NCBI GenBank assembly: GCA_035623335.1
Contig: DASPTQ010000253.1
Location: forward strand, 62,001-126,000
Length of the DNA stretch: 64,000 nucleotides
Source of the DNA: JAFAGX01 sp035623335
GTDB lineage: Bacteria > Acidobacteriota > Terriglobia > Terriglobales > Acidobacteriaceae
Reading direction: 5' to 3'
A program made the translations under genes and the position numbers. The notes below the pieces were generated by a model that was given only the letters and a program-made list of their open reading frames with translations, was not told the origin of the DNA and made no database searches. Of this stretch, positions 43,373 to 52,850 are shown one piece after another (position 1 is the stretch's first letter; every line of letters begins with the position of its first letter).

Positions 43373-45640
43373 GTGGAACAACCAATGGCTTCGCGAAATG
43401 CAGGTCGTTTCGAGGGGCAGTCCCGGGATCGGAACCGAGTGATCATTCCGGTTGCGCTCGGCTTTGTGGTGCTCTGTGTTGTGCTTTTGGCGCTGACTTC
43501 CTTTGACCTTCCTCAGACCTGGAATCCGGACACCAACCAGCAGCTCCTGCTCTTTGCCTTTCTCGCGGTACTCATTTTTGTCCTCTTTCTGGCGCTGACC
43601 TTCGTCCTGGGCCGCAACGTGTTGAAACTGTTCGCCGAGCGGCGTCTGGGCGTTCTGGGATCGAAATTCCGCACCCGCCTGCTGATCGCCAGTCTTCTGC
43701 TTTCGTTTCTTCCGGTCATTGGCATGTTCTTTTTTGCCTACGTGCTCATGAACCGATCGATCGACAAATGGTTTTCAACTCCGGTCGAAGAAGTGCGGCG
43801 GGACACAGCCACGATGACGTCCCTGCTTTCCGAGTACGCGGCGGAGAACGCCATGCAAGAGGCCATGTCCATTGCCAGTTCGTCGCCCATCGAGCAGGCT
43901 TTTCGAGAAGGTGACTTCAGCCACGTTGAAGATGAATTTCGGGGCCACCGGATTACCCTCGAAGGCGGGTTCGCGATCGCGCTGGACAAGGGCAATCCCA
44001 CGGCTAGCTTTCAGCTGCCCGCCCCTTGGTCCGAACTCAAGTCGAAGCTTTCTATCTCGCCGCAGTCGCCGCGAGTGCCCTCCGTTCTGGATTGGGGCCA
44101 AACCGAATACATGCTGGGATCCGCGGCGGTTGGCGATCACGGTCGGATTCTCGTGGCGATGCCGCTGCCCGAGAAATTCTCGCAAACCGTGAAGCAGATT
44201 CAGGCCAGCCAGGAGCGCTATCTCGAGCTGGCGAGGGGACGCCGGCTGGTGCGCCGCACCTATATGGAGGTGCTGCTCCTGCTGACCGTGGTGGTGCTTT
44301 TTGTCGCCACCTGGCTGGCCTTGTTCGTTTCGAAGTTGGTCACCCGCCCGGTGGTGGCTCTGGCCGAGGCCACGCAGGAGATCTCCCGCGGTCGGCTGGA
44401 TTATCGGGTCGAAGTTCACGGCGCCGACGAGATTGGCGAACTGGTGCAGTCCTTCAATCGGATGGCCGCCGAACTCGAATCCAGCCGGCAGCAGCTCGAG
44501 TCCTCGAGTCATGAGCTGGCGGCTGCCAACGTAGCCCTCGAACAACGCCGGCGGCAGATCGCAACCATCCTCGAAAGCATTCCCAACGGAGTGCTGTCGC
44601 TCAACGCCGAGCACCGCGTCACGCATGTCAACCACGCCTTGCTGCGATTGCTGCATCCCTCCGGAGCTGGCTCCGGCATTCCCCCCGAACTGATCGACGC
44701 GTCGCTCGGAGAGCTTTTTCGGGGAGACATTCTGAAGGAACTCGAGTCCCTGCTGCGGCGCGCGGAGCGGATGGGCACCACCACCACCCAAATGGAAATG
44801 GCACTCGAGGGCGCCACTTTCAATGTGGCCATCACGGTGGCTACGCTCAAACATGGCGGTCAAGGACTGGGATACGTTCTGGTTTTTGAAGATCTATCGG
44901 AACTGCTGAAGGCACAAAAGCAGGCGGCGTGGCGGGAGGTGGCGCGGCGGGTGGCGCACGAAATCAAGAATCCGCTGACTCCGATCGCGCTTTCCGCAGA
45001 ACGCATCCGCCGGCATCTCGCGCGGGATCAGCCTCCCGACCCGGCGTCGTGGCGAGTCATACGAAGTTGCGCCGACACGATTGCCGGGGCCGTCGAGACC
45101 GTTCGTACTCTGGTCGATGAATTTTCCACCTTGGCCCGGTTCCCCACGGCTCGGCCGCAACCGGCCAGCATCAATGCGATCGTCGAAACTACCTTGGCCA
45201 TGTTTGACGGCCGCCTGGAGAATATCCGCATTCGCAAGTCGCTGGCTGCGGGGCTGCCGGAGGTCCTGGCCGATCCCGAGGGGATCAAGCGGGCTTTGGC
45301 CAACTTGCTCGATAATGCCGCCGAGGCGATGCAACTCGCCATGTTCCGCGAAATTCAGATTTCGACGGCGCTGGTTGCGAGCCGCGACGCGATTGAGATC
45401 ACGGTCGCCGATACCGGACACGGTGTGACGCAGGAGCTGAAGGAGCGCCTGTTTCTGCCCTACTTCTCTACCAAGAAGCGCGGGACCGGACTGGGTTTGG
45501 CCATCGTCAGCCGTATTATCGAGGACCACCATGGCTCGATTCGGGTCGAGGAGAATCGACCGGTGGGTGCCAAATTCATCATTGAGCTCCCCGTGGCCTC
45601 CGAAGCGGTCGCCGCCCCTGCCGTGGATCAGCATGCATAG
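43373..45640 (+). CDS. ntrY: Membrane sensor histidine kinase, NtrY-like
   Basis: 755 residues. Three N-terminal membrane helices (~24-45, 60-82, 102-127), an extracytoplasmic region, a fourth helix (~298-322), HAMP (~323-378), PAS (~405-515), HisKA motif RRVAHEIKNPLTPIALSAERI, and a HATPase with NLLDNAAEAM, VADTGHGV and KRGTGLGLAIVSRI. Layout and the NPLTPI motif fit NtrY. GTG 43373 (MEQPMASR) is used; ATG 43385 is possible. Overlaps ntrX by 8 nt. Ligand unknown; in proteobacteria NtrY/NtrX responds to nitrogen or redox state. Confidence 0.9.
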   Translation: MEQPMASRNAGRFEGQSRDRNRVIIPVALGFVVLCVVLLALTSFDLPQTWNPDTNQQLLLFAFLAVLIFVLFLALTFVLGRNVLKLFAERRLGVLGSKFRTRLLIASLLLSFLPVIGMFFFAYVLMNRSIDKWFSTPVEEVRRDTATMTSLLSEYAAENAMQEAMSIASSSPIEQAFREGDFSHVEDEFRGHRITLEGGFAIALDKGNPTASFQLPAPWSELKSKLSISPQSPRVPSVLDWGQTEYMLGSAAVGDHGRILVAMPLPEKFSQTVKQIQASQERYLELARGRRLVRRTYMEVLLLLTVVVLFVATWLALFVSKLVTRPVVALAEATQEISRGRLDYRVEVHGADEIGELVQSFNRMAAELESSRQQLESSSHELAAANVALEQRRRQIATILESIPNGVLSLNAEHRVTHVNHALLRLLHPSGAGSGIPPELIDASLGELFRGDILKELESLLRRAERMGTTTTQMEMALEGATFNVAITVATLKHGGQGLGYVLVFEDLSELLKAQKQAAWREVARRVAHEIKNPLTPIALSAERIRRHLARDQPPDPASWRVIRSCADTIAGAVETVRTLVDEFSTLARFPTARPQPASINAIVETTLAMFDGRLENIRIRKSLAAGLPEVLADPEGIKRALANLLDNAAEAMQLAMFREIQISTALVASRDAIEITVADTGHGVTQELKERLFLPYFSTKKRGTGLGLAIVSRIIEDHHGSIRVEENRPVGAKFIIELPVASEAVAAPAVDQHA

Positions 45641-46988
45641 CATTCTCATTGTGGATGATGAAGCCAGCATCCGGCACTCCCTCAAGGACGTGCTCGAGGA
45701 GGAAGGCTATAAGACCGTCGGAGCGGAGAACGGGGAAGCTTGTTTGGAGACCTTGCGGAAAGGCAGCTTCGACGTGGTGCTGCTGGACGTGTGGCTTCCC
45801 GGAATGGATGGCCTGGAAACGCTCGAGAAAATTCGCGACATGGAAGCTGCTTCCGAAGTCATCATGATTTCCGGACACGGCACGATTGAAACCGCAGTGC
45901 GGGCCACCAAGCTGGGCGCCTACGACTTCCTCGAAAAACCCCTCTCCATCGAGAAAACCCTGATCGTGATTAAGAACGCGATCGAGGCCAAGCGATTGCG
46001 GGAAGAGAACCGCGAACTCAAGAGGCAACTGATTCCGAAGAGTGTCATTGTTGGCGAGAGCGTTCCCATGAAAGCCTTACGCCAGCAAATCCAGATCATG
46101 GCCCCAACCAACGGACGGGTGTTGATCTATGGAGAGTCCGGCACCGGCAAGGAATTGGTGGCCCGCGCCATTCATCTCAACAGTCAGCGTAAAGATGAGA
46201 TGTTTGTCGAAGTCAATTGCGCGGCAATTCCCGAGGATCTGATTGAAAGCGAGCTCTTCGGACACCGCAAGGGCTGCTTTCCCGGTGCGCTGGCCGACAA
46301 GGAAGGGACGTTCCAGAAAGCGCATGGGGGGACCATGTTCCTTGATGAGATCGGGGACATGAGCCTGAAGACTCAATCCAAGGTGCTGCGGACCTTGGAA
46401 GATCAGCGGTTTGTCCCGGTGGGCAGCGATGAAGCCATCACCGTGGATGCCCGGGTGATTGCCTCCACCAACAAGGATCTGGACGAGGAAATCTCGAAAG
46501 GGAACTTCCGGGAAGACTTGTTTTACCGCTTGAACGTGATTCCATTCTCCGTGCCTCCCCTGCGCGAGCGCAAAGAAGATATACCGCTGCTGGTGCGCCA
46601 TTTCCTCAAGGAGTTCACCGCCAGCTATGGGCGACGCTCGCGCGAAATCAGCGACGACGCGATTGAGATTCTCATGCGTTATTCCTGGCCGGGCAATGTG
46701 CGCGAGTTGCGCAACGTGATGGAAAGGATTGTCATCATGAACCCCACGGCCGTCCGGATTGAGCGCAAGCACCTCCCGCCGCTGATTCAACGGGACGGAG
46801 GACGGCGGGCGGCGGGCACTGAATTCTCGACCTTGCATCAGGCCCGCGCCGCCTATGAACGCGATTACATTCTGAAAAAGCTGGATGAGAATTACGGCAA
46901 CGTGAGCCGCACGGCGGAAGTGCTAGGACTGGAGCGCAGCCATCTCTATCGCAAGATGAGGAGCCTGGGAATTGCCGCGAAGGAGTAG
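45633..46988 (+). CDS. ntrX: NtrX-like response regulator with altered GAFTGA loop
   Basis: 451 residues from ATG 45633. Receiver with phosphoacceptor Asp52 (VVLLDVWLPGMDG) and the switch residues, AAA+ domain with Walker A GESGTGKELVA (168-178), Walker B GTMFLDEIGDM and the arginine finger region, then a Fis-type HTH (VSRTAEVLGLERSHLYRKM). The sigma-54 contact loop, canonical GAFTGA, reads GCFPGA (214-219), so the key Thr is Pro. ATP hydrolysis should be intact, but the coupling to sigma-54 may not be. Confidence 0.92.
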   Translation: MHSILIVDDEASIRHSLKDVLEEEGYKTVGAENGEACLETLRKGSFDVVLLDVWLPGMDGLETLEKIRDMEAASEVIMISGHGTIETAVRATKLGAYDFLEKPLSIEKTLIVIKNAIEAKRLREENRELKRQLIPKSVIVGESVPMKALRQQIQIMAPTNGRVLIYGESGTGKELVARAIHLNSQRKDEMFVEVNCAAIPEDLIESELFGHRKGCFPGALADKEGTFQKAHGGTMFLDEIGDMSLKTQSKVLRTLEDQRFVPVGSDEAITVDARVIASTNKDLDEEISKGNFREDLFYRLNVIPFSVPPLRERKEDIPLLVRHFLKEFTASYGRRSREISDDAIEILMRYSWPGNVRELRNVMERIVIMNPTAVRIERKHLPPLIQRDGGRRAAGTEFSTLHQARAAYERDYILKKLDENYGNVSRTAEVLGLERSHLYRKMRSLGIAAKE

Positions 46989-47016
46989 CTGGGTGCGAAG
47001 CCGGCCTACCCGAGAA

Positions 47017-47943
47017 CTAATGTCGGCCATCGACCAACTGCCGCCGCCAGTCCAATTCCTCGAGGAAAGCCCGCGACTCGCGCCACGCAGGGCTGACTTT
47101 TACGAACAGCTCCAGATAAACCCGGGTGCCCAGTAGTCGTACAATCTCGGCCCGTGCGGCCGTGCCGATCTTCTTCAGCATCTGCCCCTGCCTGCCCACT
47201 AGGATCCGCTTTTGCCCTTCGCGCTCACAATGGATGGTCGCCGCGACACGGGTAAGCTTCTTGCCTTCCTCGAACTCCTCAATCACCACCGTGGTGGCGT
47301 AAGGTACCTCTTCGCTCGTGGCCAGCACGACCTGCTGACGAATGATTTCCGCCACCATGAAGCGCACCGGCTGATCGGTGATTTGATCTTCGGGGAAGTA
47401 GCGGGGTCCTTCCGGCAAGTTCGCCAGCATGGCCTCGAGTAGTCGATCGAATCCGTCCCCTTGGAGCGCCGAGAGGGGAATAATTTCGCGAAAGTCGTGT
47501 CGCTGTCGGTAGTCCTCGATGATGGGCAGAAGTCGATCCTTCCTGGGTATCCGATCGATCTTGTTCAAAAGAAGCAGAACCGGTGTGCCGGAATGTTGGG
47601 CCATCTTCAAGGCAAACTGATCTTCGCGGCCGAACTTCTGGGTAACGTCTACTATCAGCAAGAGCAGGTGGCAGCCGGCCAGCGCCTGCCGTACCTCGGC
47701 CATCATCGTGCGGCCGAGAGAGCTGTCCGGTTTGTGCACGCCCGGGGTGTCGATCAGGATCACCTGGCCGGCAGGTCGGCTCTTTAGGGGTGGAATTTCG
47801 AGGATGCCCAGAATCCGATTGCGCGTAGTCTGAGGCTTCGGACTGACAATCGCCAGCTTCTGACCCACCAAGGCATTTAGCAGGGTTGATTTTCCGGCAT
47901 TGGGTCGACCGAGAATGGAGACAAATCCTGAGTGGAAGGCCAT
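47017..47943 (-). CDS. era: GTPase Era
   Basis: 308 residues. G1 GRPNAGKSTLLNALVGQ, G3 DTPGVHKP, G4 LNKIDRIP, and a C-terminal KH domain with GRQGQMLKKIGTAARAEIVRLLGTRVYLELFVKV. Era binds the 3' end of 16S rRNA and helps assemble the 30S subunit. Downstream of the CBS-domain gene by 74 nt, at the end of phoH-ybeY-CBS-era, a conserved neighbourhood. Confidence 0.97.
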   Translation of the reverse strand: MAFHSGFVSILGRPNAGKSTLLNALVGQKLAIVSPKPQTTRNRILGILEIPPLKSRPAGQVILIDTPGVHKPDSSLGRTMMAEVRQALAGCHLLLLIVDVTQKFGREDQFALKMAQHSGTPVLLLLNKIDRIPRKDRLLPIIEDYRQRHDFREIIPLSALQGDGFDRLLEAMLANLPEGPRYFPEDQITDQPVRFMVAEIIRQQVVLATSEEVPYATTVVIEEFEEGKKLTRVAATIHCEREGQKRILVGRQGQMLKKIGTAARAEIVRLLGTRVYLELFVKVSPAWRESRAFLEELDWRRQLVDGRH

Positions 47944-48017
47944 GGTAGGATATGCAGCCCGGCCTGGGTCGTGTTTCTTCCGCCCGCGGTTGGCCCAGCC
48001 CTGGAGCGCTACCCCAA

Positions 48018-49283
48018 CTATATCAAGCGCATCTGTCGGGGTTCGACTGCGGTAATGCGCATACGCTCGACCCGACGCTTGGTGGATTCCAAAACCTCGA
48101 AACGCAACCCGTCGTCCTCGACCACCTCACCCTTTTGCGGAATCCTGCCGGCCAGCTCGCTGACCAGACCGGCCACCGTGGCCGAGGCTTTGCCTTCGGG
48201 TCGCATGCCAAACAACTCGGCGAGACGATCCACATCCATGTTTCCCGGCACGATATAGGAGCCCTCGTTCTCGCGTACCACATCGGTCTTGTCATGTTCA
48301 TCGCCAATCTCGCCGACGATCTCCTCGACCAGATCTTCGATGGTTACCAGGCCGGCGATGCCGCCATATTCATCGACCACAATCGCCATGCGAATGTTGC
48401 TCTTTTGCATCTCGCGCAGAAGATCGCTGCCCAGTTTGCTTTCGGGAACAAAATGCACGTCTTTCCGCATGATGGTGTCCACCCTGCGAGTGTGGGCCTC
48501 AGAGTCGGGGACCTGCAGTATGTCCTGCGCGTACACGATTCCTTTGATGTTGTCGATCGTCCCCTCGAAAACCGGCACGCGGGAAAATGGCTTGTGGCGC
48601 AGGAGTTCCACAAACTGCTCAATGGTGGTGCTCGTGGGCACGGCCACAATCTCCGGGCGGGGCTTCATGGCCTCCCGCACCGTCTTCTCGCCAAATTTGA
48701 CGACCGACTGGATCATCTCGCGATTGCTTCCATCAAGAATGCCTTCCTCCTGACCGGCCTCGATCAGTGCGTCCACCGCTTCCGCCTGTGTTTCCGGCAC
48801 CACGTCAGAATGTTCCCGGGTCAGGGTTGCCACCGACTGCAGGAAGCCCAGCACCAGGGTCACGGGCAGGATGAGGTACACGAGCATTCTCAACAGCCAG
48901 GTCCACCGCATCAGCCAGAGGCCCTTGGTGCGAGAAAAAAGCAGGAACGGCAGGAAGCGATGGAAGAGGATCACGATAAGGATCAAGCTCAAGGTGGCCT
49001 GGAGAATTTCATAAATACTCCAAGCGCGGTCGCGAAATACGGTGAAGCCCACCAGCATCGCAACCGCCGCCGTGGTGAGCTGGCCCAAGACCGACATGGA
49101 GAGGGCGGCCCGATCTCGACTGAAACCTAACCTGGGCTCCACTTTCTGTTCGAAGGCATCGATATTGTCCTGGAATTCGCGGGAAAGAAACTTGCCCATC
49201 TCGGAATAGACACGACCTACGTAGGAGACCAGGGTCATCAAAGCGAAAAGCACGAAGAGCGCGGCTAGAATGATCAGGTTCAT
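48018..49283 (-). CDS. CNNM/CBS-pair/CorC-type protein, YbeX-like neighbourhood
   Basis: 421 residues. N-terminal DUF21-like membrane region (~four helices to ~180), CBS pair (~200-320: MKPRPEIVAVPTSTTIEQFV, MRKDVHFVPESKLGSDLLREM) and CorC C-terminal domain (DEYGGIAGLVTIEDLVEEIVGEI). Located as YbeX/CorC is in ybeZ-ybeY-ybeX clusters, where it has been linked to ribosome and Mg2+ homeostasis. The ybeY start overlaps it (ATGA). A paralogue lies at 29-30 kb; this one is shorter in the first domain. Confidence 0.9.
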   Translation of the reverse strand: MNLIILAALFVLFALMTLVSYVGRVYSEMGKFLSREFQDNIDAFEQKVEPRLGFSRDRAALSMSVLGQLTTAAVAMLVGFTVFRDRAWSIYEILQATLSLILIVILFHRFLPFLLFSRTKGLWLMRWTWLLRMLVYLILPVTLVLGFLQSVATLTREHSDVVPETQAEAVDALIEAGQEEGILDGSNREMIQSVVKFGEKTVREAMKPRPEIVAVPTSTTIEQFVELLRHKPFSRVPVFEGTIDNIKGIVYAQDILQVPDSEAHTRRVDTIMRKDVHFVPESKLGSDLLREMQKSNIRMAIVVDEYGGIAGLVTIEDLVEEIVGEIGDEHDKTDVVRENEGSYIVPGNMDVDRLAELFGMRPEGKASATVAGLVSELAGRIPQKGEVVEDDGLRFEVLESTKRRVERMRITAVEPRQMRLI

Positions 49284-49792
49284 CGAACGGTTCGTAGGCT
49301 GCGGGCTTTTAGGCGCGCGGCGCGACTGGGCGAAGGTTTCGCCCTAGGACGCCCCCGGGGCGGGTCGGCCGAGCGCTCCAGCAATGCCATGGGTAATTGT
49401 AAGCATTTTCGCAGGCGGCATTCCTCTCTCGCCATCCTTCCCTCATCTCGTTCATGGTCGTAGCCGGCGAGGTGGAGCAGGCCGTGCAAAGCAAGAATCT
49501 TGATCTCCTCCGCAGGGCTATGGCCCAGCAGGCGCGCGTTGTGGCGGGCAATATCGGCGGAGATCGCGATATCCCCGGCGAGCGTGGCGGATTCCTGTTG
49601 GAGGGGAAACGATAGCACATCGGTAGGCTCGTCCTTGCCTCGAAACTGGCGATTCAGCCAGCGCAGGTCGCGACTGGTGGTCACCAAGATATTGACACGG
49701 CCGTGAAGGCGGACCCTGCGCTGCGCGCGGGACACAAATCGCGACAACGCCGCCTTGCTCAATCCCCCCACCGGCTTGTGAAAGATGATCAC
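49280..49792 (-). CDS. ybeY: Endoribonuclease / rRNA maturation factor YbeY
   Basis: 170 residues. The zinc motif HGLLHLAGYDH (three His) is intact, preceded by LSFPLQ and GDIAISAD. YbeY acts in 16S rRNA 3'-end processing and ribosome quality control. The C-terminal 30 residues are basic and Pro/Arg-rich and extend beyond the usual end. Coupled to the downstream CBS gene. A strong terminator separates it from phoH. Confidence 0.94.
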   Translation of the reverse strand: MIIFHKPVGGLSKAALSRFVSRAQRRVRLHGRVNILVTTSRDLRWLNRQFRGKDEPTDVLSFPLQQESATLAGDIAISADIARHNARLLGHSPAEEIKILALHGLLHLAGYDHERDEGRMAREECRLRKCLQLPMALLERSADPPRGRPRAKPSPSRAARLKARSLRTVR

Positions 49793-49866
49793 TGTGTCTG
49801 TCGGCGCCGGCCATCTCCAGCCTTCGCCGGGGATAGGCCTTGAGGCGGTTAGGTTGCCCCCGCTGC

Positions 49867-49900
49867 AAAAGCAAAACAGGAGGGTCTCGCGACCCTCCTG
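49867..49900 (-). terminator. Strong intrinsic terminator after phoH
   Basis: On the minus strand CAGGAGGGTC, loop GCGA, GACCCTCCTG make a perfect 10-bp G+C-rich stem directly followed by TTTTGCTTTT. It sits between the phoH stop (49916) and the ybeY start (49792), so ybeY needs read-through or its own promoter. Confidence 0.88.
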
Positions 49901-49915
49901 CTCAACCCAAAAGTC

Positions 49916-50983
49916 CTATTCTTCGCTCTGGAGTTCTTGGGACGGCACTGGTCGGTTCTCCTGAGGGACGCCGTTGTGGCCAGGCTTGCCGTTGGCCCCG
50001 TTCTTGGCATCCAACAAGGACATCTGCTGCTGCTCCGCCATCCTCGCCTTGTGCTCATCATAGGCGCGAATGATGCGCTGTACCAGATGATGCCGTACCA
50101 CATCGCCTTCGTCAAAATATACGAAGCTTAAACCTTCCACATGTTTTAGCACATCGCGGGCTTCGAGCAGTCCGCTGCGCCGCGCGCTGGGCAAATCGAT
50201 CTGGGTGATGTCACCCGTGATGACGGCTTTCGAATTGAAGCCCAAGCGGGTGACAAACATCTTCATCTGCTCGGAGGTGGTGTTTTGCGCCTCATCCAAG
50301 ATGACGAACGAGTCGTTCAAAGTACGGCCGCGCATGAACGCGATGGGCGCGATCTCGATGACATTTTTCTCGAGATAACGATCCACTTTCTCGGGATCCA
50401 GCATGTCGTAGAGGGCGTCATAGAGCGGGCGCAGATAGGGATCGATTTTGTCCTGGAGCGTACCCGGCAAGAATCCGAGTCGCTCCCCCGCCTCTACCGC
50501 CGGCCGAGCCAAAATGATTCGGTTCACTCGTTTCGCCAGCAGGGCCGAAATCGCCATGGCGACGGCGAGGTAGGTCTTGCCGGTGCCCGCAGGCCCGATG
50601 CCGAACACCATGTCGTGCTGCTCAATAGCATCGAGATAGCGCTGCTGGTTCAGGCTTTTGGGCTGCACCGTGCGTCGCCCGAAGGAGCGCTGGCGGCCGG
50701 CTTCTGCCAGGCCACGCAGCGTGGCCTTAGGATCCGCCATGAGCACGCGGAGCATGCTGTTCAAATCGCCGTTATTGAAACTCCGTCCCGCACGCTGCAG
50801 GTAATCGTAATCTGCGAAGACTTGCTCGGCGCGGGCCACGTCGCGCGGCGCGCCCTCCAGTTCAATGGAATCGGACCGCAGGTCAATATTGATATTGAGA
50901 CCTTCTTCGAGCACGTGCAGGTTCTCATCCCTAGTCCCAAACAGGGTTTCGATGTGGTCACTGATCTCGATACTTTTCTTCAT
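49916..50983 (-). CDS. phoH: PhoH-family ATPase (YbeZ)
   Basis: 355 residues. An N-terminal KH-like segment (~20-100) is followed by the P-loop ATPase: Walker A GIGPAGTGKTYLAVAMAI, ARPAVEAGERLGFLPGTLQDKIDPYLRPLYDAL, and DEAQNTTSEQMKMFVTRLG with the Walker B. PhoH/YbeZ partners YbeY in ribosome maturation and RNA metabolism. AGAGGTGAT lies about 13 nt before the ATG. Confidence 0.95.
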   Translation of the reverse strand: MKKSIEISDHIETLFGTRDENLHVLEEGLNINIDLRSDSIELEGAPRDVARAEQVFADYDYLQRAGRSFNNGDLNSMLRVLMADPKATLRGLAEAGRQRSFGRRTVQPKSLNQQRYLDAIEQHDMVFGIGPAGTGKTYLAVAMAISALLAKRVNRIILARPAVEAGERLGFLPGTLQDKIDPYLRPLYDALYDMLDPEKVDRYLEKNVIEIAPIAFMRGRTLNDSFVILDEAQNTTSEQMKMFVTRLGFNSKAVITGDITQIDLPSARRSGLLEARDVLKHVEGLSFVYFDEGDVVRHHLVQRIIRAYDEHKARMAEQQQMSLLDAKNGANGKPGHNGVPQENRPVPSQELQSEE

Positions 50984-51552
50984 TCAGTCTTGATATCACC
51001 TCTGGAGTGAGTCGCGTATCCTGAGCCGACTCGAAAGCTATCGTGACCCATCCCGGGGCCGAGCTGGACGGTCGACAACCGCTCGCTGCCGATATCTCGA
51101 TGCGTTCGTTCCCCGCGGCGGATCATACCAAGGGCAGTTACGAGACGCTGATTCTCTTTGGAGGTGGAATCCGACGGAATGCTCGCACCCAAAGTGCAGG
51201 CTACTACCATTAAAAATAGAGTACCCCCGCCATACCGGTGAGTCAATGGGCGGACAATCACAGGTGCCTGCTCGGTGCGCTGCCGGCCATCGAACAGCCG
51301 CGTGCCCAAGCCATGCCGACATCTTGTACTTTGCGGTCCCGCGGCCTTGGCGACAGGCCGCGTGTTGGCTGGGGTAAATGCCGGCCGGGACAGCCAGCGT
51401 CGCTCCTCAACTCGCGTCCTAAGCGAGTTCCAAGCACGTCGGTGGTACTCCCGGTTTATCGAGAATTTGACCGGCTTCGAGTCAGTTCCGTACAATAAAA
51501 GCCTACCAGGTTCTCGCAAGAGAAATCCGACAACAAAGGTAAACTTGTATCC
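50984..51552. other. Intergenic region between divergent phoH and rpsT
   Basis: 569 nt. On the minus strand a 76-codon frame (ATG at 51210) reaches phoH with an ATGA overlap and starts MVVACTLGAS, but it has no ribosome-binding site and the rest is not family-like, so it is not called. The plus strand carries the rpsT promoter. No tRNA recognised. Confidence 0.45.
51467..51496 (+). promoter_or_regulatory. Sigma-70-type promoter for rpsT
   Basis: TTGACC (51467-51472), 18-nt spacer, TACAAT (51491-51496). The predicted start near 51503 leaves a ~50-nt leader. Confidence 0.75.
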
Positions 51553-51816
51553 ATGGCCAATCACTTTTCTGCGCTGAAGCGCGCCCGTCAAACTGAAAAG
51601 CGTACGTTCCGTAACCGAGCCAATACCTCCCGCTTGCGCACGGCTCTCCGACAGATGCGGGAGTCACTGGCGAAGGGGGATAAGGCGGCAGCTGGGCAGC
51701 TCCTCGGGCCGACGTTTTCCGCGTTGGATAAAGCCGCGCAAAAAGGCGTGATCCACCCCAATACGGCGGCTCGCTCCAAAGCCCGCCTGAGCGTGCGGCT
51801 CCGAGGGATGAAATAG
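51553..51816 (+). CDS. rpsT: 30S ribosomal protein S20
   Basis: 87 residues, strongly basic: MANHFSALKRARQTEKRTFR, then SRLRTALRQM and a C terminus GVIHPNTAARSKARLSVRL, the family's conserved end. It binds 16S rRNA early in assembly. AAAGGT lies about 13 nt before the ATG. As in many genomes it sits alone, here near holA, whose gene is on the opposite strand. Confidence 0.97.
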   Translation: MANHFSALKRARQTEKRTFRNRANTSRLRTALRQMRESLAKGDKAAAGQLLGPTFSALDKAAQKGVIHPNTAARSKARLSVRLRGMK

Positions 51817-51968
51817 CCACGACGTTCCGATTCTACCTCGGAGACAAGGTCGAAGCCCTGGCCAGGAGCTAGGGAGCGATTACCAACGTGTACGTTGGCC
51901 GCTCGAGCAGGGGCAGGTCGGTTTCGCGTGCCTCCAGTTTGCCCCTATGGGGGTCCTTCCAGCGGCCC

Positions 51969-52742
51969 TTACAGCACAATTTGAAAGTATTTCTTTAGGG
52001 CGGCCTGCCACTCCTGATCGGAAGCCAGGAGTGATTCTTCCTGCTTTCCATCGCAGGTGACAATCAGCCGCCACTCTGCCAACGTGATGCGGCCGTCACC
52101 GGTGGCTCGGCTGCAGACGCGCTTGCGGGTGAAAGGGGAGTCTGGAGAAGTCTGATGATAGTGGCACATATCGGCAAAATCCCCCAGCTGTCGCGGGACG
52201 AGCGAAAACGAATACTCCCGCGTCCAGCTTCCGCCTGGTTCTGCCGTCTCCACATGGAGCGAATTGTCCTGGTCGATGATGCGGAACCTCTTTCGGCCTT
52301 GTGGCTGCTCACTGCCCATCCGGAGGCGCAGGGGCTCGAGAAACGAGTCGCCGAATCCGACGTCAGCCAGCCAGGGCTCGTCCAGGTCCACGCGCAGCGC
52401 TAGATGGTCAAATTCGGGGCCATCACGGCCGTCCTCGCGGGGCACGCGTGCCGATAGCAAGGTTACTCGAAAGCCCAGCTCGCGCAAGAGAGCGGCGAAG
52501 GCGCCATTCAGTTCATAGCAGAAGCCTCCTCGCCGTCCGGTCACGATCTTACGGAGGATCGCTCCCTCCTCGCAAACAATGGGTCGGCCCAGTGCGATAT
52601 CGAGATTTTCGAACGGCACGGTCATCATGTGCGCTCGATGCAGCGCCCGCAAGGTGTCGAGGGAAGGCGGGCTCGGCCCTTGGTGCCTGATGCGATCGAG
52701 GTACGCCAGCACGTCCGGCGTTCTTTTGGGTTCGAGATGCAT
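51969..52742 (-). CDS. Arylamine N-acetyltransferase
   Basis: 257 residues from ATG 52742 (GTG 52757 also possible). The Cys-His-Asp triad is visible: RRGGFCYELN, FDHLALRVDL and LADVGFGDSF. The N-terminal TVPFENLDIALGRPI block is also typical. NAT enzymes transfer acetyl from CoA to arylamines or, in polyketide clusters, form amides; none is nearby. Transcribed alone toward rpsT, with 108 nt to holA. Confidence 0.94.
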   Translation of the reverse strand: MHLEPKRTPDVLAYLDRIRHQGPSPPSLDTLRALHRAHMMTVPFENLDIALGRPIVCEEGAILRKIVTGRRGGFCYELNGAFAALLRELGFRVTLLSARVPREDGRDGPEFDHLALRVDLDEPWLADVGFGDSFLEPLRLRMGSEQPQGRKRFRIIDQDNSLHVETAEPGGSWTREYSFSLVPRQLGDFADMCHYHQTSPDSPFTRKRVCSRATGDGRITLAEWRLIVTCDGKQEESLLASDQEWQAALKKYFQIVL

Positions 52743-52850
52743 GGAACTACTCGGCACGGGAGGTAACAGAGAAGTACCCTGGTGGCGTTGGTCGATGGCG
52801 CGCGAGCGGCAGCCGCGACCGGCGAAACCGTTATCTCCGCAGGCTTTGCT

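Noticed and set aside
50980..51210. 76-codon minus-strand frame (MVVACTLGAS...) overlapping the phoH start
   Set aside because: No ribosome-binding site, low complexity of protein-like features, and it lies in the phoH promoter region. The ATGA overlap is likely chance.
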